Notes: generated by a model not told the origin, from the letters alone. A stretch of 64,000 bases of DNA from Alteribacter keqinensis (GCF_003710255.1 NZ_RHIB01000001.1:930001-994000), one strand, 5' to 3'. Positions 18,801 to 28,957 are shown, numbered from the stretch's first letter. Program-made: numbers and translations.

Positions 18801-19023
18801 TCTCAGCCATTTTAATGAATCTTAATTCATCCTCCACGAGCCCGCAGCTTCCGCATTGGACGCGCTTGTCAGGGCCCTGGTAGGTCAAGTGGAAAGGTTC
18901 CTGTCTTTCTACTTCCTCGTAAACTCCATCATCATTATTCCACATTACTGAAGTTACCACCTGGTCAATTACGTTGAATCGTGTCTTTGCTCTGCATGAT
19001 GGACACATATACGTATGATGCAT
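18781..19023 (-). CDS. Small protein with two CxxC pairs (zinc-ribbon-like)
   Basis: The 80-residue protein has MCPSCRAK near the start and VQCGSCGLVEDELRF near the end, two CxxC knuckles about 43 residues apart, typical of a zinc ribbon. The segment between them is acidic and aromatic. I do not recognise a named family. The start at 19023 has AAGGAG 8 nt upstream; an ATG 8 codons earlier lacks a site. It is monocistronic and may act as a small nucleic-acid- or protein-binding factor, which is inference only. Confidence 0.7.
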   Translation of the reverse strand: MHHTYMCPSCRAKTRFNVIDQVVTSVMWNNDDGVYEEVERQEPFHLTYQGPDKRVQCGSCGLVEDELRFIKMAENANNQA

Positions 19024-19047
19024 AATCACATCTCCTTCTTTCAGCAT

Positions 19048-19563
19048 TTTCTTCCCTTACCGGTGCAATCTTATATGAAAACAACTTTTCTTTTTTATAG
19101 TATAACCATTGATACAGAATTTAATAGAACACTCTCTTACTTCCTGCAAAGGAGTGTGATACATTAAGAGTTCTTATAAAATCTATGTCAGGTTGAATTC
19201 CGTTTTACTTCAATCAACCTTCTTTAATTATCGCTGTTTTTCCATAAATAATTCCTATTATCAGTTCCTTTAGAGAACAGATAATGAAGCTGCAGCCTGC
19301 GTGCTCTTCGCTTTTCGTGTGGCAGTGCCTGCAAGCGGTGAGAAAGAACCCTGCTTCTTCCTCTTCCAGTAACGCTTCGCAGTTATCTGCGTCGAAGCAG
19401 CTCGCAGCCTGCTCAAAGTGTTTGAGTTCGTCACTGCCACAGGAGTCTGAGTCATTTCAGCTTTATAATCTCTTTCAGTAAAAGCTACAATCTTTGCGAA
19501 AACAGTCTTTATTATTCATTAAATAACTATAAAACAGCAGTGGAATTTGAAAGGAATATGCAG
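19048..19563. other. Gene-free stretch with a decayed repeat
   Basis: The part 19290-19460, read on the minus strand, contains GACTCCTGTGGCAGTGACGA and later ACTGCCACACGAAAAGCGAA. These blocks resemble GACTCCTGTGGCGGTGAGGG and CCGCCACACGAAAGTAGCGG in the repeat at 42293-42530. No gene with a ribosome site was found. Confidence 0.4.
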
Positions 19564-20085
19564 ATGAGATACGACACACACCTTGCAACAACGATCGCAG
19601 CCGGAAGCGGCATTTGTTTTTTTCAGCAGGACACTTCTTTTACTACTGTTTATATAACGGGGCTGATTGCCGGGAGTCTGCTTCCGGATATTGATGAACC
19701 AAGTTCTTTTCTAGGGAGAAGGCTTACATTTATATCAAGGCCGGTTAAGCGTATCTTCGGACACAGGGGCATCACTCATTCTGTTTTAACGTGGATGATC
19801 CTAGCTTATCTGTTGTCTCCGTTTGAGCATCCATTTCTAACGGGTCTATTAATTGGCTACGCTGTACATCTGGCAGGAGATCTGTTTTCAAGCAGGAGCA
19901 TCCCGCTGTTTGCTCCATTCAGTTCGTTTCGGTTAAAAATGCCTGTTACATACAAAACCTCCGGACTTGCTGAAAACATCATTTTGTTTATAAGCGTTGT
20001 CATCTCCATTGTATTTATCCAGCAAGGAGAGTTGATTGTAGATATTTTACAAGGTCCGGGTATTCAAACTCTTATTTTTCCGTGA
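19564..20085 (+). CDS. YdjM-family membrane-bound protein (DUF457, putative metal-dependent hydrolase)
   Basis: The 173-residue protein has about four membrane segments and the family's metal-site-like motifs: GSLLPDIDEPSS, HRGITHS and HLAGDLFS. E. coli YdjM belongs to this family and is under LexA control there; the biochemical activity is not established. The ATG at 19564 has GAAAGGA 8 nt upstream; a GTG eight codons earlier is the alternative start. It lies 95 nt before the AddAB-like genes on the same strand, so it could share regulation with them, though each has its own ribosome site. Confidence 0.8.
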   Translation: MRYDTHLATTIAAGSGICFFQQDTSFTTVYITGLIAGSLLPDIDEPSSFLGRRLTFISRPVKRIFGHRGITHSVLTWMILAYLLSPFEHPFLTGLLIGYAVHLAGDLFSSRSIPLFAPFSSFRLKMPVTYKTSGLAENIILFISVVISIVFIQQGELIVDILQGPGIQTLIFP

Positions 20086-20180
20086 TATGATAAAAGGAAC
20101 GTATGATCGTATAAAAGCAACCTTATTATAGAGACCATTCTTGGAGAAAAAAGTCTCGATATTAAAAAGGAGGGGAGATC

Positions 20181-23129
20181 ATGTCACCAGATTTTTTAAA
20201 CAGTCTCACTGAAATTGTCAAAAAGCATCCACTGGAGGAAAAAATATTTATTGTCCCTTCAAAACGTGATGGCCGCCTGGCAGTGGAAGCACTGGCAAAA
20301 GAAAACACACCTGTTGTTAACGTACATAGTAAAACTATTGAAGAGCTGGTGAAAGAAACGGTGTACTGGAAACTGCTTCGTGATGGGAAAAAAGAACTTC
20401 CCCAGGAAGCAGGGAGGCAGCTAGTCTATAAAATTATGAAGGAGCTGCAAGCTGCCAATGAGTTTGAATACTTTTCATCGATCAAACTCACACCTTCATT
20501 AAGTGAATCGGTCTACCGTGCCATACTCGATATTAAACGGAGTTTGGGGGATGTTACTTCCCTAAATACATCCTCCTTTCAAAAGGTGGAAAAAGGAGAG
20601 GACATTCTAAAGATTATTGAAAGGTACGAACAGTCCCGGATAAAAGAAGGGTATGTGGATCGTGCGGATTTCATTAAGGAAGCGTTATCTGATTCAAAGA
20701 CAGCCTTGGAAAAGCAGGTGTTTGTCTTTTTCCCCCACGATGCCTACCATCCGGCAGCGGCATCATTTATCAACCGGTATACAGACAAAGCCTCTGTATA
20801 TGCACCTGGCTATTCAAACCTTAAAAATACCGAACAGAACCGTCAGATGATCAGCAGGGATTCCGTTCCTGCAGAAGTAACAGTTGAAGAGAAGATGGTC
20901 CAGCATAAAGGTGACTATTCATTAAAGGTTGCCTTCAGTGCGGAAGACGAAGTTAACCAAATTCTTTCCCATCTGAAAAACGAGAATATCCCTTTCGATC
21001 AGGCTGTGATTTATTATCCGAATGCCAACACCTACCACAGCCTTCTTTATCATCTGAAAGAAAAGAATGGTCTTCAAGTGACCTTTTCTGAAGGGGTGCC
21101 TGTTTCTTATTATCCATCAGGAAAAATGCTGTTTGCATTTCTGGACTGGATGAAATCAGGCTTCACCTTTAAAAATCTGGAACGTATGCTGCAGGAACGC
21201 AGTTTGTTTGAGCCTGAAGGTGTTTCAGTTAAAAAGATGCTCCGTATCCTTAAAAACCACGGAGTTAAAAAAGGGAGTTCTTCATACAGAAGGGTTATTG
21301 AGCGTCTTGAAGAAACAGGGGAGTATCCTGAATTAAAGTCCTGGCTCGCTTCACTGTTTAAACTGGTCCCGGTTAACAGCAGGTATGACACTGTAACGTC
21401 TGCTCAGTTTCTCGAGAGTATGATTACCTATCTCAAAAATTGGGTTCGCCCGTCGGGACAAGACGATGCTTCATGCAGATCCCATATCATTCTTATGATT
21501 GAACAAGTCATCCCTCACCTTACATATAAGGGAAAAGCCGGTGAGGTGATTGCCCAGTCTGAATTTTGGTTTTCTCAAATGAGTGCAACTGCATCGATGC
21601 CAAAGCCGGGTCATTTGCATGTAACTCCGGTCAGGACGAGCCTTTATTACCATTTTAAACACGTTTTTATTCCCGGTATGACAAATAAAAACATCCCTGG
21701 AAGTCAAAAAGAAGATCCTATCCTTCTCGATCAGGAACGTACAGCCATTCATCACTTTATGATGACATCGGCTGAGCATATAAAACGTGAAGCCTGGAAG
21801 ACAGCAAGCATTGTGACATGTCTTAAGGGGAAGACGCATTTTTCTTATCCTCTTATGGACCTTGCAAACAATAAAAAGGCAACTCCCGCCTACGCTTTTA
21901 TACAGCTGTACCGTGTGCAGTCAGGCAACTATGAAGCGACAGGGGAAGACGTGGAAAAAGCATTAACAAATGCCTCTTCCTTTGTTAATGAAGAGACTTC
22001 AAAAGTAAGTGAGTCTTCCTGGTGGACGAATGTGCTGTTTAAGAACGGACGTCTTGAAAAAACATTTTATAATAATGAACTTTTTGCCCATCTTCTTCAA
22101 GGGAATCGAGCGGAATCATTGAGGCAAAAAGGAGAACTGACCCCATATGACGGACACCTGAATAAACAGACCGCACTCCTTAACCCTCTGGTAAATGACC
22201 AGGTGGTGATGAGCGCAAGCAAACTGGAAAACCTTGCTGTCTGCCCCTACCGGTACTTTCTGAAGGATATTCTCGGGATTGAAGCTGAAGAGGATGAAGA
22301 AGAAGACCGCTATGCCTGGCTGGATCCGGCAGCGAAGGGGACGCTTTTGCACGCTATTTTTGAACGGTTTTACCAGTACCTTTATGACGAAGGAAAAACC
22401 TTTCAGGCTGATGGAACAATGGAATGGATCGAACCGATCGCAAAAACGGCAATAGAAGAAACAAGAACGATTTTACCGCCGCCCAATGAGGTGATTTATG
22501 AGCTTGAAAGTCAGGAAATCCTGGATGCGTGCTACATTTTCCTTAAACTTGAAGAAACCTTTTCTGCTAACCGTAAACCTGTTCACTTTGAATATGACTT
22601 TGGTTTTAAGGAAAGAGACAGTGTTTCTATTCCTGTAGGAGAAAAAGGAACATTGAAGTTAAGAGGAAAGATCGACCGTGTGGACAAGCTGCCTGATGGT
22701 TCTTTCGGTACGGTGGACTATAAAACCGGCGGAACATTTGGCTTTGATGAGGAAGGTTTCTTTAATGGCGGAAGAAAACTTCAGCACAGTCTGTATGCCT
22801 TGGCCTTTGAACTGTTGAATGAAGCAGACAGACCTGTGGTTTCGGCAGCTCATTACCTGTTTCCGACCAGAAAAGGAAAGGGAGAGCAGGTTATGAGAAA
22901 GTTCGATGACCAAAAGAAAGCGGAACTTCTTCAAATCGTTGACCACCTCACCGCATTTATCCAGGAAGGACAGTTTCCCTTTACAGAGGACCCGAATGAT
23001 TGCAAGTTCTGTGACTATAAGCCTGTCTGTATGCGACACCGTTATGACGAAGATCTGGTTCAGGAGAAACTGGCACACCCTGATACAGAAGGAGCAAAGC
23101 GATTAAGGGAGGTGCGGAAATATGACTGA
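20181..23129 (+). CDS. AddB/RexB-like nuclease subunit of a helicase-nuclease
   Basis: The 982-residue protein has a degenerate helicase-like N-terminal part and a C-terminal PD-(D/E)XK nuclease. The nuclease core is GKIDRVDKL then VDYKTGG (about residues 830-847). Four cysteines, Cys688 (VCPYRYFL) and Cys941/944/950 (CKFCDYKPVC), match the iron-sulfur clasp of AddB. The N-terminal P-loop of classical AddB (GxSGSGKT) is absent: the protein begins at the next strand (KIFIVPSKRD), and a strong site (AAGGAGGGGA) fixes that start. The 3' end overlaps the addA-like gene by 8 nt. It is about 180 residues shorter than B. subtilis AddB and only distantly similar. Confidence 0.82.
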   Translation: MSPDFLNSLTEIVKKHPLEEKIFIVPSKRDGRLAVEALAKENTPVVNVHSKTIEELVKETVYWKLLRDGKKELPQEAGRQLVYKIMKELQAANEFEYFSSIKLTPSLSESVYRAILDIKRSLGDVTSLNTSSFQKVEKGEDILKIIERYEQSRIKEGYVDRADFIKEALSDSKTALEKQVFVFFPHDAYHPAAASFINRYTDKASVYAPGYSNLKNTEQNRQMISRDSVPAEVTVEEKMVQHKGDYSLKVAFSAEDEVNQILSHLKNENIPFDQAVIYYPNANTYHSLLYHLKEKNGLQVTFSEGVPVSYYPSGKMLFAFLDWMKSGFTFKNLERMLQERSLFEPEGVSVKKMLRILKNHGVKKGSSSYRRVIERLEETGEYPELKSWLASLFKLVPVNSRYDTVTSAQFLESMITYLKNWVRPSGQDDASCRSHIILMIEQVIPHLTYKGKAGEVIAQSEFWFSQMSATASMPKPGHLHVTPVRTSLYYHFKHVFIPGMTNKNIPGSQKEDPILLDQERTAIHHFMMTSAEHIKREAWKTASIVTCLKGKTHFSYPLMDLANNKKATPAYAFIQLYRVQSGNYEATGEDVEKALTNASSFVNEETSKVSESSWWTNVLFKNGRLEKTFYNNELFAHLLQGNRAESLRQKGELTPYDGHLNKQTALLNPLVNDQVVMSASKLENLAVCPYRYFLKDILGIEAEEDEEEDRYAWLDPAAKGTLLHAIFERFYQYLYDEGKTFQADGTMEWIEPIAKTAIEETRTILPPPNEVIYELESQEILDACYIFLKLEETFSANRKPVHFEYDFGFKERDSVSIPVGEKGTLKLRGKIDRVDKLPDGSFGTVDYKTGGTFGFDEEGFFNGGRKLQHSLYALAFELLNEADRPVVSAAHYLFPTRKGKGEQVMRKFDDQKKAELLQIVDHLTAFIQEGQFPFTEDPNDCKFCDYKPVCMRHRYDEDLVQEKLAHPDTEGAKRLREVRKYD

Positions 23130-26100
23130 TCTTATTGACCATCACCAGCGGGAGTTAATTAACAATGATTTGGACAGGAACTTTTTAGTAGAGGCCGGGG
23201 CAGGGTCCGGTAAAACAAGAAGTCTTGTAACGAGAATGACAAACCTGATTCTATCCGGAAAGTACAGTATCCACGAAATTGTCGCTATTACATTTACCAG
23301 AAAAGCAGCCGATGAGCTGAAAGAACGGTTTCAGGCTTCACTGGAAAAAACGGCAAAAATGACTCTCCAAAGCGGGGAGAAAGAACGTGTTATTAGAGCA
23401 CTTGAGAGCTTTGATCAATGTTTTTTAGGTACGGTTCACTCTTTTTGTTCAAAACTATTGCGGGAGCGGCCTGTGGAAGCGGGCCTAGATTTTGATTTTA
23501 AAGAGCTTGACGATCAGGAAGATGAGCTGTTACTGGAACAGGCATGGGAACGCCATTTGATTTCAACGAGGCTCTATAATCCTGAAAAGCTTTCACAATT
23601 CCACGATGCTGGAATGAACGTGGCAGAGCTTAGACTGGCGTTAAAGACGGTAAAAGAATATGAGGATGTGTCCTGGTATACAAAACCTAAGGAAAAGCCC
23701 GAACTGGACGCTGTGTACCGTGAACTTCTCGGACTTGTTGAGTATGCAAAACGCTCCTTACCTGATGAAAAACCGGTAAAAGGGTATGACAATTTACAAA
23801 AAAAAATGAAGGATGCAATCAACCAGCTTTCCTACTTTAACCTTAATGAAGACCGTAACAAAATTGCTCTTATTAAACTTTTTAGCAGTAAACCATCCGT
23901 TACACAAAACCGCTGGCCGTCCAAAGACGAGGCAAAGGATATTGAGGAGAAGGCAAAGGCATTTCATGAAGTGGTTGTTCGGTTTCTTGAAGAATGGGCG
24001 GAGTACTGCCACCAGCTTATTATTCCGTTTATCAGACCGGCCCTTACTGCCTACAAAGAGCTGAAAGGGGAGCTCTCCCAGCTGAATTTTCAGGATATGC
24101 TTCTCCTGACAGCAAAGCTCCTGAGAGAGCAGCCGGAGGTCCGGCAGTACTTTAAAGATAAGTACCGCTGCCTTCTGGTTGATGAATTTCAGGATACGGA
24201 CCCGGTACAGGCTGAAATGATGCTTCTTCTCACAGGTGAACAAAATGAAGAACGGGATTGGACAAAGCAGACTCCACAGCCCGGCTCACTGTTTGTCGTA
24301 GGAGACCCAAAGCAGTCCATTTACCGTTTCAGACGTGCAGATATTGATATTTACCAGAAAGTAAAGCAGATGATTGCAAAAACCGGAGGGGAGACCCTTG
24401 ACCTTGTAATGAATTTCAGAACAACAAGCAGGATTACAAGCCGGATCAACCCTGTGTTTGAAGCTGCACTTCCTGAATATGAGGATTCTTACCAGGCAGC
24501 CTACAGACCGTTGATTTCTTTTAAGCAGGATGAAAGTGATGAAGAGATGAAAGGTGTCTATTCACTAACGGTTCCGGATGGAAAAAAAGACGAAGTAATG
24601 GAGGCTGAAGCCCGCCGCATTGCCGCGTACATCGTCGAGAAAGTAAAAACCGGGAAGGCAAAACCGAGTGACTTTATGATTTTAACAAGGTACAACGAAG
24701 GCGTTTCGGAATATACAAAAGTGCTTCAGGACTTTAATCTTCCGGTTATGACTTCAGGTGAATACGGTTTATGTGGTGATCACCTTCTCACGAGCTTTGC
24801 ACACCTGCTTTTATATCTTGCCAAGCCGTCAAGTTCCTTTTATTTTACAGCAGTCTTGAGGGGGCCGTTCTTTGGAATAAGTGATGAGCTCCTGTTTAAG
24901 TATAAGGAAGCAGGTGGTGAGCTTCATGCATTCTCCGGAATCCCGGAAAGCCTCGCAGGAAGTGAACAGCGGACGCTTGTTTACGTTTTTGAAAAATTAC
25001 GGACCTATTTGAAATGGTCCAAAGATAAACTTCCGTCAGCTACGATAGGAATGGTAGCGGATGACCTGCTGCTCCTGTCTAAATACGTCATGAAAAACAG
25101 ATCAAAACGTGATGTGGTTCATTTTTTCCAGATGATCAATCAGGTACGGGAAAAGGAAAGCCAGGGGAATGCGTTATTTGGAGACTTGGCAGCGTATTTC
25201 TACGAACTTGTCAGTGAGGCGGCTCACGAAGAGATCCTTCTGCCCGAAGATCATCAGGCAGTCAGAGTGATGAACGTTCATAAATCCAAAGGTCTGGAAG
25301 CTCCTTATGTATTTCTTGCCCACCCTAAAAAATGGACAGATGTGGGGAAGTTTATTGATAAGCACATCCACCGCTCAGAGACAGGTTCCACAGGTTATTT
25401 CACATTCAGCAGATCAGTGGGTTCCTTTAACCATAAGGAATTGATTGCCCAGCCTGCAGGGTGGGCCGAAAAAAAAGAAGAAGAGATGAAATACCTGAAA
25501 GCAGAGGAAGACCGTCTTCTTTATGTCGCTGCAACGAGAGCAGAAGAAATGCTCATCGTCAGCCGGACAGATAAAGATAAAAATAAAGCTAATCCATGGC
25601 AGACCCTCCATATAGGTATTACCGGCCTTGAAGAGATTGAACTTCCAGCATCGTTTGAACCGCCGGAATCTGAATCGAAGCAGGAGCAGGTAGTTTCCTT
25701 TCGAGAATATGAGTCCCTGAGGCGTGAAAGAGAAGACTGGATTACTAACGCAGGCAGAAGTTCCTATACTTACGTGACCCCTTCTGAAAAGGACAGTGAC
25801 ACTGTCTTTTTAGAACGGGAAACAGGCGGAGGTAAAGAGTGGGGAAGCTTTGTCCATGCCTTATTTGAACAGCAGATTAAAGATGGAAATGAAGCAAGAA
25901 GCAAAATCCCCTACCTTCTTGGTATATTTGAACTCGATATGAGCCGTGAAGAAGAAGCGGAAACTCTTTTAAATGACTTTCAGTCGTCTTCTGTTTATAA
26001 AAGAATTCAAGAGGCAAGTGAAGTGTACACTGAGGTTCCTTTCACCTATCAGGAGCACGGGGAAGCTGGTCTGGTGATTCATAACGGTATTATAGACCTG

Positions 26101-26292
26101 ATCTTTAAGGAAGATAACGAATGGGTGATTGTGGATTATAAAACGGATCACCTGAAAAACCCCGGTGAACTGCCGGCTTTGAGATCTGTTTATCAAAAGC
26201 AGCTGGATGCCTATATAAACTCATGGACAAAGGTCACAAATGAACCGGTAAAAGAGGCGATGCTTCACTTTGTCCGCTATCCTGATCAGTAG
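23122..26292 (+). CDS. AddA-like UvrD/Rep-family helicase with C-terminal nuclease domain
   Basis: The 1056-residue superfamily 1A helicase has all main motifs: Walker A AGAGSGKT (about 26-33), ITFTRKAADELKER (Ia), LVDEFQDTDP (II), VVGDPKQSIYRFRRAD (III), VMNVHKSKGLE (V) and LLYVAATRAEEML (VI). The C-terminus has a RecB-type nuclease with GIIDLIFK, VDYKTDH and QLDAYINSW. Together with the preceding AddB-like protein it should process double-strand ends for recombination, or degrade foreign DNA. It is shorter than B. subtilis AddA (about 1230 residues). Start and stop codons of the pair overlap, so they are translationally coupled. Confidence 0.88.
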   Translation: MTDLIDHHQRELINNDLDRNFLVEAGAGSGKTRSLVTRMTNLILSGKYSIHEIVAITFTRKAADELKERFQASLEKTAKMTLQSGEKERVIRALESFDQCFLGTVHSFCSKLLRERPVEAGLDFDFKELDDQEDELLLEQAWERHLISTRLYNPEKLSQFHDAGMNVAELRLALKTVKEYEDVSWYTKPKEKPELDAVYRELLGLVEYAKRSLPDEKPVKGYDNLQKKMKDAINQLSYFNLNEDRNKIALIKLFSSKPSVTQNRWPSKDEAKDIEEKAKAFHEVVVRFLEEWAEYCHQLIIPFIRPALTAYKELKGELSQLNFQDMLLLTAKLLREQPEVRQYFKDKYRCLLVDEFQDTDPVQAEMMLLLTGEQNEERDWTKQTPQPGSLFVVGDPKQSIYRFRRADIDIYQKVKQMIAKTGGETLDLVMNFRTTSRITSRINPVFEAALPEYEDSYQAAYRPLISFKQDESDEEMKGVYSLTVPDGKKDEVMEAEARRIAAYIVEKVKTGKAKPSDFMILTRYNEGVSEYTKVLQDFNLPVMTSGEYGLCGDHLLTSFAHLLLYLAKPSSSFYFTAVLRGPFFGISDELLFKYKEAGGELHAFSGIPESLAGSEQRTLVYVFEKLRTYLKWSKDKLPSATIGMVADDLLLLSKYVMKNRSKRDVVHFFQMINQVREKESQGNALFGDLAAYFYELVSEAAHEEILLPEDHQAVRVMNVHKSKGLEAPYVFLAHPKKWTDVGKFIDKHIHRSETGSTGYFTFSRSVGSFNHKELIAQPAGWAEKKEEEMKYLKAEEDRLLYVAATRAEEMLIVSRTDKDKNKANPWQTLHIGITGLEEIELPASFEPPESESKQEQVVSFREYESLRREREDWITNAGRSSYTYVTPSEKDSDTVFLERETGGGKEWGSFVHALFEQQIKDGNEARSKIPYLLGIFELDMSREEEAETLLNDFQSSSVYKRIQEASEVYTEVPFTYQEHGEAGLVIHNGIIDLIFKEDNEWVIVDYKTDHLKNPGELPALRSVYQKQLDAYINSWTKVTNEPVKEAMLHFVRYPDQ

Positions 26293-26309
26293 AAGTGAAA
26301 AAGGAAAGT

Positions 26310-26356
26310 GGGGACTTATAAGGCTTGGGTACGACCTTTTAAGTCCCCTTTTTTTA
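26310..26356 (+). terminator. Intrinsic terminator after the AddAB-like pair
   Basis: GGGGACTTATAAGG pairs with CCTTTTAAGTCCCC around an 11-nt loop, followed by seven T. It overlaps the stop codon of the convergent gene. Confidence 0.92.
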
Positions 26357-27448
26357 ATGTATTAAGACACGTTTATTTTTATCTTCTTTGTGGTCTCTGT
26401 AATAAGATACCATCGAACGAAGTGTATCTGTAAAACTGGGAATGACAATGTCTGAATCTTTCAGGTCAGCCTGAACTTGGGCAGTGTCATAGGTTGCCCG
26501 GCACGTAAGGTAAGCGAGGGCTTGTTTTTCCACTCCGACCCATTGCCTCAATTTCCGGAAGTTAAGGAGGTAGGTGGCTGACTGGAGGGGAATCATCCCA
26601 ACAGGCTGTTTTCCAAGGTACTCAAGCATAAGCAGACGGTAGACTTCCCTCATAGGAAGAGGAGCTGGATCAGTAAGGTGATAGGTTTTTCCTGCTCCAC
26701 AGTCAGCATGGCTTAAATAGGCTGTTGCTTGAATCACATAGTCTACCGGAACAAAGTTTCCGTCTGCCTTCCCTGCACCGAGATAGGGAATGACAGGCAG
26801 AAAAGAGAGGCGGTCAAACATATTTAAAATGAAATACGGACCGTCAAATTTTATCGTAGCTCCGGAATTGGAATGGCCCCTGACAATCCCAGGGCGGATA
26901 ATCGTAACAGGAATATGATCTTTCATATCTTCGACGAGGATTTCTGCTTCAAACTTTGTTTTTTCGTAATCGTTTTTAAACTTCTGTCCCTCGTCCAGTT
27001 CAGTTTCATAAATAATCCCTTCCCGCTTTCCTGATACATAAGCCGTGCTGAAATAGACATAGCGTTTCAGGTTCGGAAGTGTAAGGAGCCAATCGTTAAT
27101 ATGCTTTGTTCCTTTTACATTTACTTCATATGCTTTCCTGTAAGGAACGGCCAGATCATAAATCGCAGCTAGGTGAAAAACATAATCGACTTCCCGGATT
27201 CTTGAAATGGCTGCCGGATCAGTAAATAAGGAAGGACTTGTGATATCTCCTTTAACAATATGGAAGGCAATTTCATTTCCACATTCCATTTCCTTTATCC
27301 TGGCTACTTCCTCTTCTGCTGCATTCGCCTGCGAATCCATGACAAGAAGGTAAATCGAATTAATTTCCTTTCCTTTCTGCCTGATCATTTCTCTTACAAG
27401 CTCCCTTGCAATGAAGCCGGGAAACCCGGTAAAAAAGTACGTATTCAT
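26354..27448 (-). CDS. SDR-family NAD(P)-dependent reductase (extended, male-sterility/thioester-reductase-like)
   Basis: The 364-residue protein starts with the Rossmann loop TGFPGFIAREL, then VFHLAAIYD, YFSTAYVSGKREG and the catalytic Y-x3-K pair (YEKTKFEAE). These are the marks of extended SDRs of the fatty-acyl-CoA reductase and thioester-reductase type. The substrate is unknown. The start is ATG 27448 with AAGGAGG 9 nt upstream; the TTG just before it is also possible. It is divergent from the nprR-like gene, across a 234-nt AT-rich gap. Confidence 0.85.
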   Translation of the reverse strand: MNTYFFTGFPGFIARELVREMIRQKGKEINSIYLLVMDSQANAAEEEVARIKEMECGNEIAFHIVKGDITSPSLFTDPAAISRIREVDYVFHLAAIYDLAVPYRKAYEVNVKGTKHINDWLLTLPNLKRYVYFSTAYVSGKREGIIYETELDEGQKFKNDYEKTKFEAEILVEDMKDHIPVTIIRPGIVRGHSNSGATIKFDGPYFILNMFDRLSFLPVIPYLGAGKADGNFVPVDYVIQATAYLSHADCGAGKTYHLTDPAPLPMREVYRLLMLEYLGKQPVGMIPLQSATYLLNFRKLRQWVGVEKQALAYLTCRATYDTAQVQADLKDSDIVIPSFTDTLRSMVSYYRDHKEDKNKRVLIH

Positions 27449-27638
27449 CAAAATGAACCTCCTTTATAGTCTGAGTGGATGCATATACTTCTAAATAATG
27501 TATTTGTTAAACACTCACCTAGTAAAATAGTAACGAAAATGAACATGCAACTAAGTCTATATTCAAGAAATGTTAAAAAAATCTAGGTAATTTTTATCTA
27601 ATTCGATGGAGTGAGCTAGTATCAATAGTATTATGGTG

Positions 27639-27644
27639 TATAAT
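27639..27644 (+). promoter_or_regulatory. Candidate -10 box of the nprR-like gene
   Basis: TATAAT lies 38 nt before the ATG. No good -35 hexamer is found at 16-18 nt upstream, so an activator may be needed. The whole gap 27452-27682 is AT-rich. Confidence 0.35.
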
Positions 27645-27682
27645 GTTGTTAACTATCTAAACATTCAGATTCAGGTGGTAAA

Positions 27683-28957
27683 ATGATTGGAGACAGAATT
27701 AAATTACTCAGAAATGAAAGTGGCTTGACCGTCGAGGAACTGGCCGACGGAATATTATCTCCAAAATACATACAGGACATTGAAAACAATGTTCGTCACG
27801 TTCCTGACGATATCCTGCCTGAATTAGCAGCAAGGCTGGGTACATCTGTAGATTCTCTGCTCGGAATTGAAAAGGAAACAAATATTCGCAAGGCGAATGA
27901 ACTGCTTGATTCTGCACTAAGGTATGCCTATCGTGAGCTGCTTGAGCTGGCTAAAGAAAACATAGTTAGAGCGAAAGAGTTAGAAGAGCATTTTTCTACT
28001 GAACTTCATACAAAACTTGCTTTGGTAGAATGTCAGGTATTTATTAAGGAAAGAAAGATCAAAGAAGCATTTGATATGATTGAAAGCATAGACGAAGAGT
28101 CAGTTAAGACTTTTAATGATCTATACTTCATTTATCTAAGGATTTATGGCGCACTTTATTTCTTTAAAGAAGAATTTTGGAAAGCTATAATGAGTTTTCA
28201 CAGCGCAATAAATGTAAAAGTTAATTTTGAAAAGTATCCTTTTGAAGTCGGGATCTGTTATTTTAACTTAGGTATAACTTACGCCTTCATAGGAAATCTC
28301 AGCTGGGGGGAACAGCACCTTAAAAAAGCTGAAAGTATTTTTCAGGATATAGGTGAAATTAAGCAATTAACAGATACCTATATCAATCTTGGTAACATTT
28401 ATTTTCAAAGAGATGATTATGAAGATGCTCTGGATATTTATAAAAAGGCTCAAACCCTTCTTATTTACAATAGTGACTTAAAAACATCGTCATTTATCTT
28501 CCATAACATAGGCTTAGTATACCTTCACTTAAAAAACTATAAAAAATCTATTGAGTATGGAAATCGTGCCTTGGCGCTTAAGAGAAAAGTAAATACATTT
28601 CATAGTGATTTAATTAATACGATTGAACTTCTTGCAAGGTGTAATTTAAAACTTGAAAATTATGATATGGCCGAGATATATATAAAAGAAGTTATTTCTT
28701 TTATACCCAAGGTAGAAAGTTCTTCAATTCGAGGGACGTGTTATCTGACAGTAGGGTTATATCATAAAGCAATTGGGGAAAAAGAGAAATATATTGAAAA
28801 TACCAAAAAAGCACAAGAAGTCTATCGAAGTGCAGAGCTCTATTTTAATGCAGCTAAATCTGCATTCGAGTTAGGCGACGAATTAAACGATCAAGATCTT
28901 TTGGTTGAATCAGCCAGGTTGTTCTATCAATACCATATAAAACTAAAAGAAAAATAA
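27683..28957 (+). CDS. RRNPP-family transcription regulator, NprR-like (HTH + TPR)
   Basis: The 424-residue protein has an N-terminal XRE-type helix-turn-helix (about 5-58, IKLLRNESGLTVEELADGIL). A long array of TPR helices follows (about 100-415), with FNLGITYAFIGN, YINLGNIYFQRDDYEDAL and HNIGLVYLHLKNYKKSIEYG as clear repeats. The length and layout match NprR and PlcR, regulators that bind imported peptides through their TPRs. A 40-residue secreted pro-peptide starts 12 nt downstream, the standard NprR-NprX arrangement. The start has AGGTGG upstream. The gene is visibly richer in A and T than its neighbours, which suggests transfer or relaxed codon choice. Confidence 0.88.
   Translation: MIGDRIKLLRNESGLTVEELADGILSPKYIQDIENNVRHVPDDILPELAARLGTSVDSLLGIEKETNIRKANELLDSALRYAYRELLELAKENIVRAKELEEHFSTELHTKLALVECQVFIKERKIKEAFDMIESIDEESVKTFNDLYFIYLRIYGALYFFKEEFWKAIMSFHSAINVKVNFEKYPFEVGICYFNLGITYAFIGNLSWGEQHLKKAESIFQDIGEIKQLTDTYINLGNIYFQRDDYEDALDIYKKAQTLLIYNSDLKTSSFIFHNIGLVYLHLKNYKKSIEYGNRALALKRKVNTFHSDLINTIELLARCNLKLENYDMAEIYIKEVISFIPKVESSSIRGTCYLTVGLYHKAIGEKEKYIENTKKAQEVYRSAELYFNAAKSAFELGDELNDQDLLVESARLFYQYHIKLKEK

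Noticed and set aside
20181-20240. Missing AddB N-terminus due to a wrong start codon
   Set aside because: No in-frame upstream extension with a P-loop exists, and the ATG has a strong ribosome site, so the shorter start is kept.
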